Shown: piece by piece, positions 1 to 10,924 of the stretch
How the letters are laid out: every line of letters begins with the position of its first letter
How positions within the stretch are numbered: position 1 is the stretch's first letter
Source: DASTPP01 sp035762175
GTDB lineage: Bacteria > Myxococcota_A > Polyangia > Polyangiales > Polyangiaceae
Direction: 5' to 3'
Assembly (NCBI GenBank): GCA_035762175.1
Contig: DASTPP010000190.1
Location: 1-45,748 of the forward strand
DNA length: 45,748 bases
Made by a program: the position numbers and the translations under genes
Notes under the pieces: generated by a model
Databases searched by the model: none
The model's input: the letters and a program-made list of their open reading frames with translations, nothing else
What the model was told of the DNA's origin: nothing

Positions 1-1305
1 GCCCTTGGCCACGCTGGTGGTGACCTCGGCGATGTTGCGCACCTGGGCGGTGAGGTTGTTGGCGAGCAGGTTGACGTTGTCGGTCAGGTCCTTCCAGGTG
101 CCGGCGACGCCGGGCACCTCGGCCTGCGCGCCCAGCTTGCCCTCGACGCCGACGGTGCGGGCCACGCTGGTGACCTGCTCGGCGAAGATGCCGAGCGTCT
201 TGGTCATGTTGTTGAGCGTGTCGCCGAGGGCGGCGATCTCGCCCTTGGCGTTGACCTGCAGCTTCTCTGACAGGTCGCCGTTGGCGACGGCGGTGACGAC
301 CTTGACGATGCCGCGCACCTGCGTCGTCAGGTTCGAGGCCATGAAGTTGACGTTGTCGGTCAGGTCCTTCCAGACGCCCGAGACGCCTTGCACCTCGGCC
401 TGGCCGCCGAGCTTGCCCTCGGTGCCGACCTCTTTCGCCACGCGCGTCACCTCGCTGGCGAAGCTGCGCAGCTGATCGACCATCGTGTTGATGGTGTCCT
501 TCAGCTCGAGAATTTCGCCGCGCGCCTCGACCGTGATCTTCTGGCTGAGGTCGCCGTTGGCCACGGCGGTGGTGACCTTGGCGATGTTGCGCACCTGGTC
601 GGTCAGGTTGCCGGCGAGAACGTTGACGTTCTCGGTCAGGTCTTTCCACACGCCCGAGACGCCCTTGACGTCGGCCTGGCCGCCGAGCTTGCCCTCGGTG
701 CCGACCTCTTTGGCGACGCGGGTGACCTCGGCCGCGAACGAGCTCAGCTGGTCGACCATGGTGTTGACCGTGGTGCCGATGCGCAAGAACTCGCCCTTGA
801 CCGGCTGGCCCTCGATCTCGAGGGCCATCTTCTGCGTCAGATCGCCCTCGGCGACCGCGATGAGCACGCGGGCGATCTCGGTCGTGGGCTGCATCAAGTC
901 GCCGATGAGGGCGTTGATGAGGCCGACGCTCGTCGACCAGCCGCCGACGACGTCGGCGCCGAGCGAGACGCGCTCGGCCATCTGGCCCTCGCGGCCGACG
1001 ACGCGCTCGATGCGTACGAGCTCGCGCTCGAGCGCCGCGTTGCGCGACACGACGCCGTTGAACTTGCGCGCGATCTCGGCCATCACCCCGCCCTCGGCGA
1101 TGACCGGCATGCGGGCGCCGAAGTCGCCCCGCTCGACCGCGCCGAGCGCGTCGAGGAGCTGCCGCAGCTGCTTCTGCGTCGCGCCCGGGGCCTGACGGTT
1201 GCCGGCCTGACGCCCCTTGCCGTCGCTGTGGCCGTTGCCGTTGCCGTTCTTCTTCGCCTTCGCCCGGGCGGGCGCGCGAGCGCTGAGAGAGGTCATATCG
1301 CTCAA
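1..1305 (-). CDS. HAMP-repeat sensor histidine kinase, N-terminal part (truncated by window edge)
   Basis: About 435 codons are visible and no stop is reached before base 1. After a basic, Gly/Asn-rich N-terminus (residues 1-45) the protein is a ladder of HAMP modules. The last three are near-identical units of about 92 residues, each with AVANGDL, a TMV/MTK segment, then GTEGKLGGQA and GVWKDLT. This multi-HAMP layout is known from soluble group III hybrid histidine kinases (fungal Nik1/Os-1 type) and bacterial relatives; kinase, ATPase and receiver domains would lie beyond the window. No transmembrane segment is visible, so a cytoplasmic sensor is inferred. The start is taken as TTG at 1305 because AAGGAG lies 7 nt upstream; ATG at 1296 is in frame but badly spaced from it. 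Confidence 0.88.
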   Translation of the reverse strand, partial: MSDMTSLSARAPARAKAKKNGNGNGHSDGKGRQAGNRQAPGATQKQLRQLLDALGAVERGDFGARMPVIAEGGVMAEIARKFNGVVSRNAALERELVRIERVVGREGQMAERVSLGADVVGGWSTSVGLINALIGDLMQPTTEIARVLIAVAEGDLTQKMALEIEGQPVKGEFLRIGTTVNTMVDQLSSFAAEVTRVAKEVGTEGKLGGQADVKGVSGVWKDLTENVNVLAGNLTDQVRNIAKVTTAVANGDLSQKITVEARGEILELKDTINTMVDQLRSFASEVTRVAKEVGTEGKLGGQAEVQGVSGVWKDLTDNVNFMASNLTTQVRGIVKVVTAVANGDLSEKLQVNAKGEIAALGDTLNNMTKTLGIFAEQVTSVARTVGVEGKLGAQAEVPGVAGTWKDLTDNVNLLANNLTAQVRNIAEVTTSVAKG

Positions 1306-1312
1306 GGGGCCA

Positions 1313-1318
1313 CTCCTT
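1313..1318 (-). promoter_or_regulatory. Shine-Dalgarno AAGGAG that selects a TTG start
   Basis: Read on the minus strand, AAGGAG lies 7 nt before TTG (1305-1303) and 16 nt before the in-frame ATG (1296-1294). The spacing favours TTG, giving the N-terminus L-S-D-M-T-S. Confidence 0.6.
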
Positions 1319-1763
1319 AGCCGTTGGCGCAGGCGGCAGGCGAACACGGCCTGAGCCCGGCGCTTTCGACGGTACGCGAAGCCGATCGTGGGCGGAAGCT
1401 CCGACGTGGAGCACGGCCTCGGCTTTTGTCGTCGAATTCGCGGGCCTGGTGCGACCCGGCCCGCGTCGCAAAGTGCCACACGTAGCGTTTTGCCACAGCA
1501 AAAACCCGCATTTTTCTCGGCAAAGTTCGACCTCGCCCCCGCCGAGTCGTCCGCGGCGGGCACGGATGCACGTTCACGGAGCCGCGATGATGAGCCGCCC
1601 ATGATCGCGCCAGCGCGCAGACGGACGAGCGCCGCCCGACCAGCTCGCTCCGCGGCCTCTCTCGACGATCACGTCGGAGCGCGCACGGACGCGGGCTCGC
1701 TCGGCAGCGCGAGGGTGGGCTCTGCCTCGCCCGGCGAGAGCCGAGGCGACGATCGCGGGAAGG

Positions 1764-1827
1764 CGGGCTCGCCGACATGGCGCGGTCGAATCGTGGGAAG
1801 ACGGGCTCGCCGACATGGCGCGGTCGA
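1764..1827. repeat. Direct repeat, about 25 bp, two copies 38 bp apart
   Basis: The sequence CGGGCTCGCCGACATGGCG and its flank occur at 1764 and again at 1802. The 38-bp period is not a multiple of three, so this is non-coding duplication. Confidence 0.7.
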
Positions 1828-1977
1828 GAGGTTTCGAGCGCGACGTGCGCGCGAGGCCACGACGCGAGGGCCGCCGGTGCGGCGACCTCGCTTCGATCGC
1901 CTCGCTCGCGGCAGTCAACGGAGCAGAGCGCCTTCGACCGGATGGGGGCCCTCATCCCCGGCGAGGGTCGGCGGCGA

Positions 1978-2125
1978 GACATGCCGACGCGGGAGGCACG
2001 GCGGGCGGAGAAGCGACGTGCCGACGCGAGGGGCGCGGCGGGCGGAGAAGCGACGTGCCGACGCGGGAGGCGCGGCGGGCGGAGAAGCGACGTGCCGGCG
2101 CGGGAGGCGCGGCGGGCGGGGAAGC
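1978..2125. repeat. 37-bp tandem repeat, four copies
   Basis: Units start at 1978, 2015, 2052 and 2089, each opening GACATGCCGACGCG or a close variant and closing GGCGGAGAAGC; a fragment of a fifth follows. Copies differ at a few positions. The 37-bp period shifts frame each copy, which argues against translation. Confidence 0.9.
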
Positions 2126-2200
2126 GACATGTCGAGCGGGGGCCCTGGCCATGACGCGCTCGGTCGAGGGCCGCCGTCCGGTGCGCTGTATGGAGGGGCT

Positions 2201-2231
2201 TAACACGCCGTGTTGGCAGGCCTCGGCCTGC
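2201..2231. repeat. Two adjacent short hairpins
   Basis: AACAC-GCC-GTGTT (2201-2213) is followed directly by GGCAGGC-CTCG-GCCTGCC (2214-2231). No T-run follows, so a Rho-independent terminator is not claimed. Confidence 0.5.
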
Positions 2232-2330
2232 CCAACGCCGGAATCAGTAGGGGCGTGTCGCACACAGTAAAACGCGGCATTTCTGGTGGTTTTGACGTCC
2301 GAACCTTGTTCGGCTTCTTAGGCTCGATAG

Positions 2331-2344
2331 TTCGGGGCCCCGAA
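2331..2344. promoter_or_regulatory. 14-bp perfect palindrome upstream of the gene at 2407
   Basis: TTCGGGGCCCCGAA is perfectly self-complementary and sits 63 bp before the next start codon, in a lower-GC stretch. It could be an operator; function is unknown. Confidence 0.35.
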
Positions 2345-2356
2345 AGTTTCGGAAAT

Positions 2357-2386
2357 CATGACGCGACGCTGGAACAACGCGTCATG
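2357..2386. promoter_or_regulatory. Inverted repeat CATGACGCG-N12-CGCGTCATG, candidate operator
   Basis: Perfect 9-bp arms at 2357-2365 and 2378-2386. A third, 8-bp half-site (GCGTCATG, 2402-2409) overlaps the ATG of the gene at 2407. The same 9-mer lies against the start of the ferritin-like gene (9972-9980). Placement suggests a protein-binding site; this is inference. Confidence 0.4.
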
Positions 2387-2406
2387 CTCTACTAATTTCT
2401 TGCGTC

Positions 2407-3174
2407 ATGGCGAACACCACTACCGAAGTCAGCACGTCCTCGCAGACGAACTCTTCTTCCTCCGCCTCGAAGGCGGCGCCGACGGCGCCGGCCGAGAGCC
2501 AGCAGCGGCGCACGATCGCGACGTACGCGGTGCTGGTCGGGCTGACGCCGTTGATTCCCGTGCCCTTCGTCGACGACGTGGTCGAGGGGGCGCTGGTGCG
2601 GCGCTTCGTCGGCGCGCTCGCGGCGTCGCGGGGCGTGACGCTGAGCGACGCCGAGGTGCGCGCGCTCAGCTTCGGCTCGGACGGCGGGGTCTTCAAGAAG
2701 ATCGCGCGCGGCGTCGTCGTCTACCCGCTGAAGAAGCTCTTCCGGAAGACCTTCTTCTTCCTCGAGGGCAAGCGCGTCGTCGACCTGGCGAGCCTGACCT
2801 TCTGCCGCGGCTACCTGCTCGACGTGGCGTTCGAGCGCGGGTGGGCGGGCCCGGGCGTGGCGGGCGCGCCGGTGCTCGAGGCGATCGAGAAGGCCTGCCG
2901 CGAGGCGGGCACGAGCCCCGTCGAGCACGCGGTGCGGGCGGCGTTCAACGGCTCGCGCGCGGCCTTCACGGGGGCGATCGAGGGGCTGACGCGCGCGATC
3001 AAGCGGGCGAAGGGCACGCCCGACGAGGCGGCGGCCGAGGCGGCGCGCGAGGCGAGCGCGGGCGCGGCGACGCCGGTCGAGCGCAAGCTCGAAGAGACGC
3101 TGCGGGCGGTGCCGGCCGAGTACTTCAAGCGCCTCACGCAGGCGTTCGCGACGGCGCTCGGCAAGAGCCTCTGA
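2407..3174 (+). CDS. Conserved-type protein of unknown function with a PLIPVPFVDD segment
   Basis: The product has 255 residues and I do not recognise its family. The first 35 residues are Ser/Thr/Ala-rich and look disordered. They are followed by a moderately hydrophobic stretch (about 36-70) with TPLIPVPFVDDVVEG, a Lys/Phe-rich segment KKLFRKTFFFLEGK near 100-115, then Ala-rich amphipathic helices to the end. There is no classical signal peptide. The hydrophobic-acidic-basic pattern is compatible with peripheral membrane association. Codon use is like the neighbours, so it is probably native. The ATG is chosen because the palindromic upstream region ends there; no clear Shine-Dalgarno is visible. 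It stands alone between a divergent kinase and a convergent lipoprotein gene. Confidence 0.8.
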   Translation: MANTTTEVSTSSQTNSSSSASKAAPTAPAESQQRRTIATYAVLVGLTPLIPVPFVDDVVEGALVRRFVGALAASRGVTLSDAEVRALSFGSDGGVFKKIARGVVVYPLKKLFRKTFFFLEGKRVVDLASLTFCRGYLLDVAFERGWAGPGVAGAPVLEAIEKACREAGTSPVEHAVRAAFNGSRAAFTGAIEGLTRAIKRAKGTPDEAAAEAAREASAGAATPVERKLEETLRAVPAEYFKRLTQAFATALGKSL

Positions 3175-3178
3175 GGCG

Positions 3179-4291
3179 CTAGCGCGGCGCCCGGCCGCGG
3201 CGCGGGGGGGGGCGGGCGGCGGCGGCGTGGCGCTTGGGCGCGGGCCCGGCGGGCCACCAGGCGAGGCGGCCGGCGCCCTCGTCGGTGCGGTAGCGGGCCT
3301 GGGCGATGGGCCCCTCGTCGCTCAACAGGGGGGCGAGCTCGGGGTCGGCGAGCACGTCGAGGGTGCGGCGCGGCTCGCCGTCGACGAGCACCGTCGGGGC
3401 GACGAGGCGCACGCCGTGGCTGTAGTCGGAGTACCAGTCGCCGTGGGCGGTGCTGAGCGGCTGGATGGGCTGCCCGTCGGGGCGGTGCCAGCCGTAGAGG
3501 GCGAGCCGGTGGGGGCGCTCGCGCAGGCGGTTCGACACGACGACGTCTTTCTTGTGCCCGGCGACCAGGCCCGCGGGGGCGCCCCGGCCGAGCTGCGCGT
3601 CGATGAGCTCGTCGTGCTGGGCGAAGGCCTCGGCGCGCACCATCGCCGCGCTCGGCGGGAAGGTGCGGGGCGCGAGCTTGTCGGGCGCGAGCCGGTAGAC
3701 GAGGTCGACGAGCTTGGCCGTGGGCAGCACGAAGCCGAGCCGGTCGGCGACGAGCTGCGCCGTCACGGCGCCCATGGGGACGCGCACGCTGTCGGCGTCG
3801 TCGCCGACGGCGAGGTAGTCGGGCGTCACCCAGAAGGTCAGCGCCCTGGGCCGCCCCGAGCTCGTCTCGCCCCGGGCCTCGAGCCGCACGAGGCGCCGCA
3901 GGTAGCCCGGCACGTTGCCGCGACAGACCTCGCGCAAGACGGCGGCCTCGCGCCCCTGCTCGTCGGCCGCCTCGAGCGCGCGCACGAAGGCCTTGCCCGA
4001 AGGGGCGTCCGCGGGGCGCGCGGGCCAGACCGGCAGATCGGGCTCGGGCGGGGGCGCCTTCGCGGCGGGCTCGGGGACGCCCGCCGCGTCGCGCGCGGAG
4101 GGCGGCAGGGGGCTGGGCGGGGGCGGGGTGGCGGTCGAAGGCAGGGCCCGGCGCGCGGCCGGCGGGGCCGCGGGCCGAGGCGGGGCGCAGGCGGCGAGGG
4201 CGAGCGCGCCGGCGGCGAGGGCGAGCGTGCGGGCGGCGAGGGCGAGCGCACGGGGGCGGGGGGCGCGGGGCCGCGGGGTGGCGCGGGGCAT
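3179..4291 (-). CDS. Putative lipoprotein of unknown function
   Basis: About 370 residues. The start at 4291 gives an Arg-rich n-region, a hydrophobic Ala/Leu core and a lipobox ending LALAAC, so lipidation and envelope anchoring are likely. A Pro/Ala linker (about 35-95) leads to a folded domain of about 260 residues. Notable segments are LTFWVTPDYLAVGDDADSVR, a helix-rich part with QLVADRLGFVLPTAKLVDL, HKKDVVVSN, and HGDWYSDYSHGVRLV, whose His/Asp/Tyr cluster could be catalytic or metal-binding. I cannot name the family. The C-terminus is Arg/Pro-rich. The gene converges on the one at 2407 with a 4-bp gap. An upstream in-frame ATG at 4348 exists but would bury the signal peptide. Confidence 0.8.
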   Translation of the reverse strand: MPRATPRPRAPRPRALALAARTLALAAGALALAACAPPRPAAPPAARRALPSTATPPPPSPLPPSARDAAGVPEPAAKAPPPEPDLPVWPARPADAPSGKAFVRALEAADEQGREAAVLREVCRGNVPGYLRRLVRLEARGETSSGRPRALTFWVTPDYLAVGDDADSVRVPMGAVTAQLVADRLGFVLPTAKLVDLVYRLAPDKLAPRTFPPSAAMVRAEAFAQHDELIDAQLGRGAPAGLVAGHKKDVVVSNRLRERPHRLALYGWHRPDGQPIQPLSTAHGDWYSDYSHGVRLVAPTVLVDGEPRRTLDVLADPELAPLLSDEGPIAQARYRTDEGAGRLAWWPAGPAPKRHAAAARPPPRRGRAPR

Positions 4292-4407
4292 GGGCGAGGG
4301 CCCCGGGGGGCGCCGGCATTGTAGGCGAGGCGGCGTCCGGAAGGCCACCGGAGGGCGCGCCGCGGGGCCTCAACGGTCGGCGCGGCCGCCTCGCGCCAGC
4401 GGCGGCC

Positions 4408-7665
<3,258 letters not shown>

Positions 7666-7995
7666 CCACGCTCTCCTTACGCTGGCCCGACCGGCACCGC
7701 GCGCCGCCCGGGGTCGCCGGCGCGCCGCGCGCGGCCGGTGCGGGCTTATACGGGCGAGGGCGCCGAAAGACCTACGCGGCCGGCGCGGGGCCGCCCGCGC
7801 GCCGGCGAGGGCCGGGCCCGGGCGGCGGGGGCGAAAAATTACGCCCCCCGGGGCCCGGGGCCCCCGGCGGGCGGCGTTCGGCGGGCCGGGCCGGGCCGCC
7901 GCGCTTCGGTTTCGAAAGCGTCGCGCGCCCCGGGCCGGGGGGCCCTGACGCCCCGCCGCCCCGCCGCCCCCCGTGCTACGCTCGCCGCGCCCTGC
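7666..7995. other. Divergent intergenic region, extremely GC-rich
   Basis: 330 bases separate the divergent starts at 7665 and 7996 and must hold both promoters. Nothing resembles a consensus sigma-70 promoter. The only A/T cluster is AAAAATTA (7834-7841), bracketed by GGGGCG and CGCCCC arms. Confidence 0.5.
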
Positions 7996-8421
7996 ATGTA
8001 CACGATCCTCAACCGGGTCGGGCGTCTGATCGAGATCACGATCCGGTCGCCGGTCTCGCTCGACGAGGCCGTGCGGTGGCAGCGTGACCACGACGCGGCC
8101 GTCGCCAAGGTGGCCGGCCCCTACGTCTGCTTCGTCGACGTCGTCGACGCGACGGTGTTCCCGCCCGAGGTGGCCGACGCCTACGTCGCGACGATGCGCA
8201 ACGAGCCGCGGCTCTTGCGCACGGGCATCTTGCTCAACGAAGACCACGTCCTGAGCCTGCAGGTGCAGCGCATGATCCGCGAGGGCAACGCCCCGACGCG
8301 CCGCACCTTCCGCGCGGCGCGCGAGCTCGAGACCTGGCTCGGCGAGGTGCTCACGCCCGCCGAGCGCGCCCGGCTCGACCAGCGGCTGGGCGAGCGCGGG
8401 CTCAAGAGCGGGCCGGCCTGA
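7996..8421 (+). CDS. Small protein, possibly STAS/SpoIIAA-like fold
   Basis: 141 residues, soluble, no signal. The order of an N-terminal beta hairpin (YTILNRVGRLIEITIRSP), a helix (SLDEAVRWQRDHDAAV), a strand (PYVCFVDVVDATVF), a helix (PEVADAYVATMRN) and an amphipathic C-terminal helix (FRAARELETWLGEVL) resembles small STAS/SpoIIAA-like proteins of myxobacteria. This is a fold-level impression only. A phosphorylatable serine typical of anti-sigma antagonists is not obvious, so a regulatory role is unproven. ATG at 7996 is the first in-frame Met of the conserved-looking part. Confidence 0.75.
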   Translation: MYTILNRVGRLIEITIRSPVSLDEAVRWQRDHDAAVAKVAGPYVCFVDVVDATVFPPEVADAYVATMRNEPRLLRTGILLNEDHVLSLQVQRMIREGNAPTRRTFRAARELETWLGEVLTPAERARLDQRLGERGLKSGPA

Positions 8422-8454
8422 GCGCCGGCGCGCCCGAAGGCCGCCGGGGGCCCC

Positions 8455-8576
8455 CGCGCTCCGCCGCGCGCCGGGCGCCGCCCGCGCCGAGAGCCCCCCG
8501 CGCTCCGCCGCGCGTCGGGCGTCGCCCGCGCCGAAAGCCCCCCGCGTTACGCCGCGCGCCGCGCGTCGCCCGCGCG
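8455..8576. repeat. 44-bp tandem repeat, about 2.8 copies, running into a gene 3' end
   Basis: Units begin at 8455, 8499 and 8543, each CGCGCTCCGCCGCGCG or a variant. The third copy supplies the stop codon (8547-8549) and last residues of the ferritin-like gene, so the duplication apparently copied that 3' end outward. Confidence 0.85.
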
Positions 8577-9971
8577 GAGCGTGCCGACGCGCCGCACGGC
8601 GTCCGCCCGCGCCCGCCCGAGCTCTTCGGCCTCGAGCGCCTCGCCGGCGATACCCCAGCGCTCCCAGGCGCCGCCCCGGGCGGCCTCGGGCAGCTCGGAG
8701 CGCACCGAGCGGGGCAGCGCCCGGGCCGCCGCCTCGAGCGCCCGCAGCACCGGCTCGCCGCCCTCGGCGACGCACCAGCGCACGACGTCCCAGGCGTGCG
8801 CGGCGTGCCGGCCCTCGTCGGCGGCGATCGCCTTGAGGATGGCCGCGACGGCGGGCTCCTCGCAGCGCCGGGCCAGCTTGGCGACGATGCGCGCCGAGGC
8901 GCCCTCGTGCAGCGCGCCGTCGACGAGCGAGTCGACCGCCAGCTCGCCGAGCGCCACGAGGCGCGGCCGCGGCCGCGCGAACGAGCGAGCCTCGGGGAAG
9001 GCGCCCGGGCTCTCGTCGCGCCCGTCGATGGCGCGGGCGAGCCCGAAGCAGAGCTCGGCATGCCGGATCTCGTCGAGCGCGTCGCGCTGGGCGGCGGCGA
9101 CCAGCGAGGGCGGCGCGCCGAGCGCGATCAGATCGAGGGTGTGGCGGGCGAAGGCGGCGACCGAGGCGTGCTCGGTGCGGCCGTTCTCGCGCCACTGCGC
9201 CGCGAGCGCGCGGCGCGCCCCCTCGCCCTCGCCCCCGAGCCCCAGCGGGCCGTCGGGCACCCCCGGCACCGCGCGCGACCACGCGTCGCCGCCGCCGACC
9301 GGCGGCAAGAGCGCGCGGCCGAAGCGCCGCACCTGCCGACCGCGCGTGAAGGCCATCGTCGACATCAGCGCCAAAAAGAAGCCCGCGAGCGCCGCGGCCA
9401 GCCCCGCGACCGAGCCGACGAGCGCCGAGGCGAGCTGCCCGTTCGGCACCTCGTGGCGGATCGCGAGCCCCCGCCAGAACGACGCCGCGCCGTACCAGCA
9501 CGCCGCGAGGGCAAAGAAGACCCCGCCGAGGGCGGCGAGCAGCAGGGGGCCGGCCGAGTTCGTCGCCGCCGCCAGGGCGAAGCCGACGGCGGTCGTCAGC
9601 ACCCAGAGGCCGAGAGACCGAAACGCCCGCGAGCGCCACGCGACCGCCTGCGCCGCGTACGCCGCCCGTTCGGGCGAAGGCGCCGAGGGGGCCGCCTCGG
9701 GCGCGGCGGCCGGCGCGGGCATGAATTCTTCACCGGCCGACGTCGTCGCTTCTTTCGGCGGCGGCGCCCCCTCGCCTCGCCGCGGCCCCTCGGCCGCCGG
9801 CAGCGGGGCCTGCGCCTGCGCCACCGCGGGCGCCGGGGGCAGGGCCTTCGCCTGCTTCACGTAATGGGCCAGCGCGAGGGAAGTTTCGGACGCGGGCGGG
9901 GGCGGGGCCGCGGGGGGCCTCGCCGCGGGCGGGCCCGCGCCGAGGGCCGCTTCGGTCGACGGTTCTGACAT
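8547..9971 (-). CDS. Membrane-anchored ferritin-like (diiron) domain protein
   Basis: 474 residues. A Pro/Ala-rich N-terminal half (1-115) is followed by hydrophobic segments at about 119-165 (probably two spans) and 181-207. Residues about 255-400 form a four-helix ferritin-like domain with a complete candidate diiron ligand set: E267, E301 with H304 (EIRH), E356, and E386 with H389 (EGRH). Known proteins of this class bind two irons and act in iron storage, oxidation or peroxide handling. Here the carboxylate cage would sit tethered to the inner membrane. An Arg/Ala-rich tail lies within a 44-bp repeat. The 9-mer CATGACGCG abuts the start codon. An NTF2-like lipoprotein gene lies 61 bp upstream on the same strand. 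Substrate is unknown. Confidence 0.88.
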   Translation of the reverse strand: MSEPSTEAALGAGPPAARPPAAPPPPASETSLALAHYVKQAKALPPAPAVAQAQAPLPAAEGPRRGEGAPPPKEATTSAGEEFMPAPAAAPEAAPSAPSPERAAYAAQAVAWRSRAFRSLGLWVLTTAVGFALAAATNSAGPLLLAALGGVFFALAACWYGAASFWRGLAIRHEVPNGQLASALVGSVAGLAAALAGFFLALMSTMAFTRGRQVRRFGRALLPPVGGGDAWSRAVPGVPDGPLGLGGEGEGARRALAAQWRENGRTEHASVAAFARHTLDLIALGAPPSLVAAAQRDALDEIRHAELCFGLARAIDGRDESPGAFPEARSFARPRPRLVALGELAVDSLVDGALHEGASARIVAKLARRCEEPAVAAILKAIAADEGRHAAHAWDVVRWCVAEGGEPVLRALEAAARALPRSVRSELPEAARGGAWERWGIAGEALEAEELGRARADAVRRVGTLRAGDARRAA

Positions 9972-10032
9972 CGCGTCATGAAACGCTCACGCCGGGCGGC
10001 CCCTTCCCGGCCGACGAGCGAGGGCGCGTCGG

Positions 10033-10722
10033 TCAGCGCGCGGGCAGGTATTTCTCGGGCAGCGGGTTGTTCGGGCGCTCGCTGTCCCAGTAAACGCTGA
10101 CCACCCACCAGCGGGCGCCGTCCTTCAGCAGCTGAATGCTGTTGATGCCGCGGTCGAAGGGCTTCTCGTCGCCGGCCGCGCGGCGCGACTCGTAGGTGCT
10201 GAACACGTGCGCGACGTTGCCGAACGCCTCGATCTTTCGGCTCACCTCGCGCTCGAAGAAGCCCTCGGCTTCGATGCGCGAGCCCGCGCGCCGGACATAG
10301 TCTTCGACGTCGAGCAGGCGCACCTCGGCGCCGCCCGAGGGGCGCTCGACCGCCGGCACGAGGCGGCCGCCGGGCACGAAGAGCGAGCGCAGGCGATCCC
10401 AGTCGCGCCGCTTGCCCGCCGGGCCCGAGATGGTGTCGTAGAGGGCGGCGACGATGGCGTCGATCGAGGCGACGTCGGCCGGCGACGCCGGCGGCCTGGG
10501 CCCGAGGGGGGCGGCCGAGGCGCAGGGCGCCGAAGCAACCGGGGGCGAGGCGACCGGGGGCGAGGCGACCGGGGGCGAGGCGGCCGAGGCGGAGAGCCCG
10601 GCCGAAACCGCGGCGCCCTTCGCGGCCGGGGCGGCGGGGGGCGATTCGCAGGCGCAGAGCGCGAGGCCCGCGACGAGGGCGGCGAGGCCCGGGAACCGAG
10701 CCGGCGGCTTCGAGCGAATCAC
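10033..10722 (-). CDS. Lipoprotein with SnoaL/NTF2-like domain
   Basis: 229 residues from a GTG start at 10722, which gives a compact signal peptide ending LALCAC. Longer open frames upstream are Arg-rich and would bury the signal. A linker of three PPVAS repeats (15-bp DNA units near 10540-10585) precedes an NTF2-like domain: helices IDAIVAALYDTISG and WDRLRSLFVPGG, the strand AHVFSTYESR, and closing strands SIQLLKDGARWWVVSVYWD. NTF2-like folds of this type (SnoaL/DUF4440 group) bind small ligands or are minor enzymes. No catalytic residues can be assigned. It is probably co-transcribed with the ferritin-like gene downstream. Confidence 0.85.
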   Translation of the reverse strand: MIRSKPPARFPGLAALVAGLALCACESPPAAPAAKGAAVSAGLSASAASPPVASPPVASPPVASAPCASAAPLGPRPPASPADVASIDAIVAALYDTISGPAGKRRDWDRLRSLFVPGGRLVPAVERPSGGAEVRLLDVEDYVRRAGSRIEAEGFFEREVSRKIEAFGNVAHVFSTYESRRAAGDEKPFDRGINSIQLLKDGARWWVVSVYWDSERPNNPLPEKYLPAR

Positions 10723-10924
10723 GCGCGAACCATACTCGAGCGCCGAGGGCCCCCGCGAACAAAGCGGCCCCCTCGCCCGCCCCGCCCTCGCGCGCGGCGC
10801 CCGGCCCACGCGCCGTGACGACGGCCCTGCGCCCCGCAATCGCAGACCGCCATTGAGTCTGCCCGCGGCCGGTATCGACACGATACGCCGGCGCCCGCAG
10901 GCGCACTCGGAAGCGACGGGCGGC

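Larger units (their letters stand above)
1306..2406. other. Gene-free spacer, repeat-rich
   Basis: No convincing gene in 1.1 kb. Open frames here are Arg/Gly/Ala-rich on both strands, run through a 37-bp tandem repeat that cannot keep one frame, and resemble no family. On the minus strand, upstream of the HAMP kinase, two TGTGGCA direct repeats lie 17 bp apart (about 1474-1497), next to the hairpin TTTTGC-CACA-GCAAAA (1488-1503). The last 200 bases, before the gene at 2407, are lower in GC and hold several palindromes. Confidence 0.6.

Noticed and set aside
1450..1500. Sigma-54 promoter for the HAMP-repeat kinase
   Set aside because: TGGCA-like elements are present, but the GG to GC spacing is off by one and no activator gene is nearby.
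1388..2203. Long Arg/Gly/Ala-rich open frames on both strands in the first spacer
   Set aside because: They run through a 37-bp tandem repeat that changes frame every copy, and they overlap each other on both strands. Open frames of this size are expected in such GC-rich DNA.
7666..9639. Upstream extension of the VIT/VWA frame to about 1740 residues
   Set aside because: The extension is the antisense of the STAS-like and ferritin-like genes. A lipobox and an AAGGAG at ideal spacing place the start at 7665.
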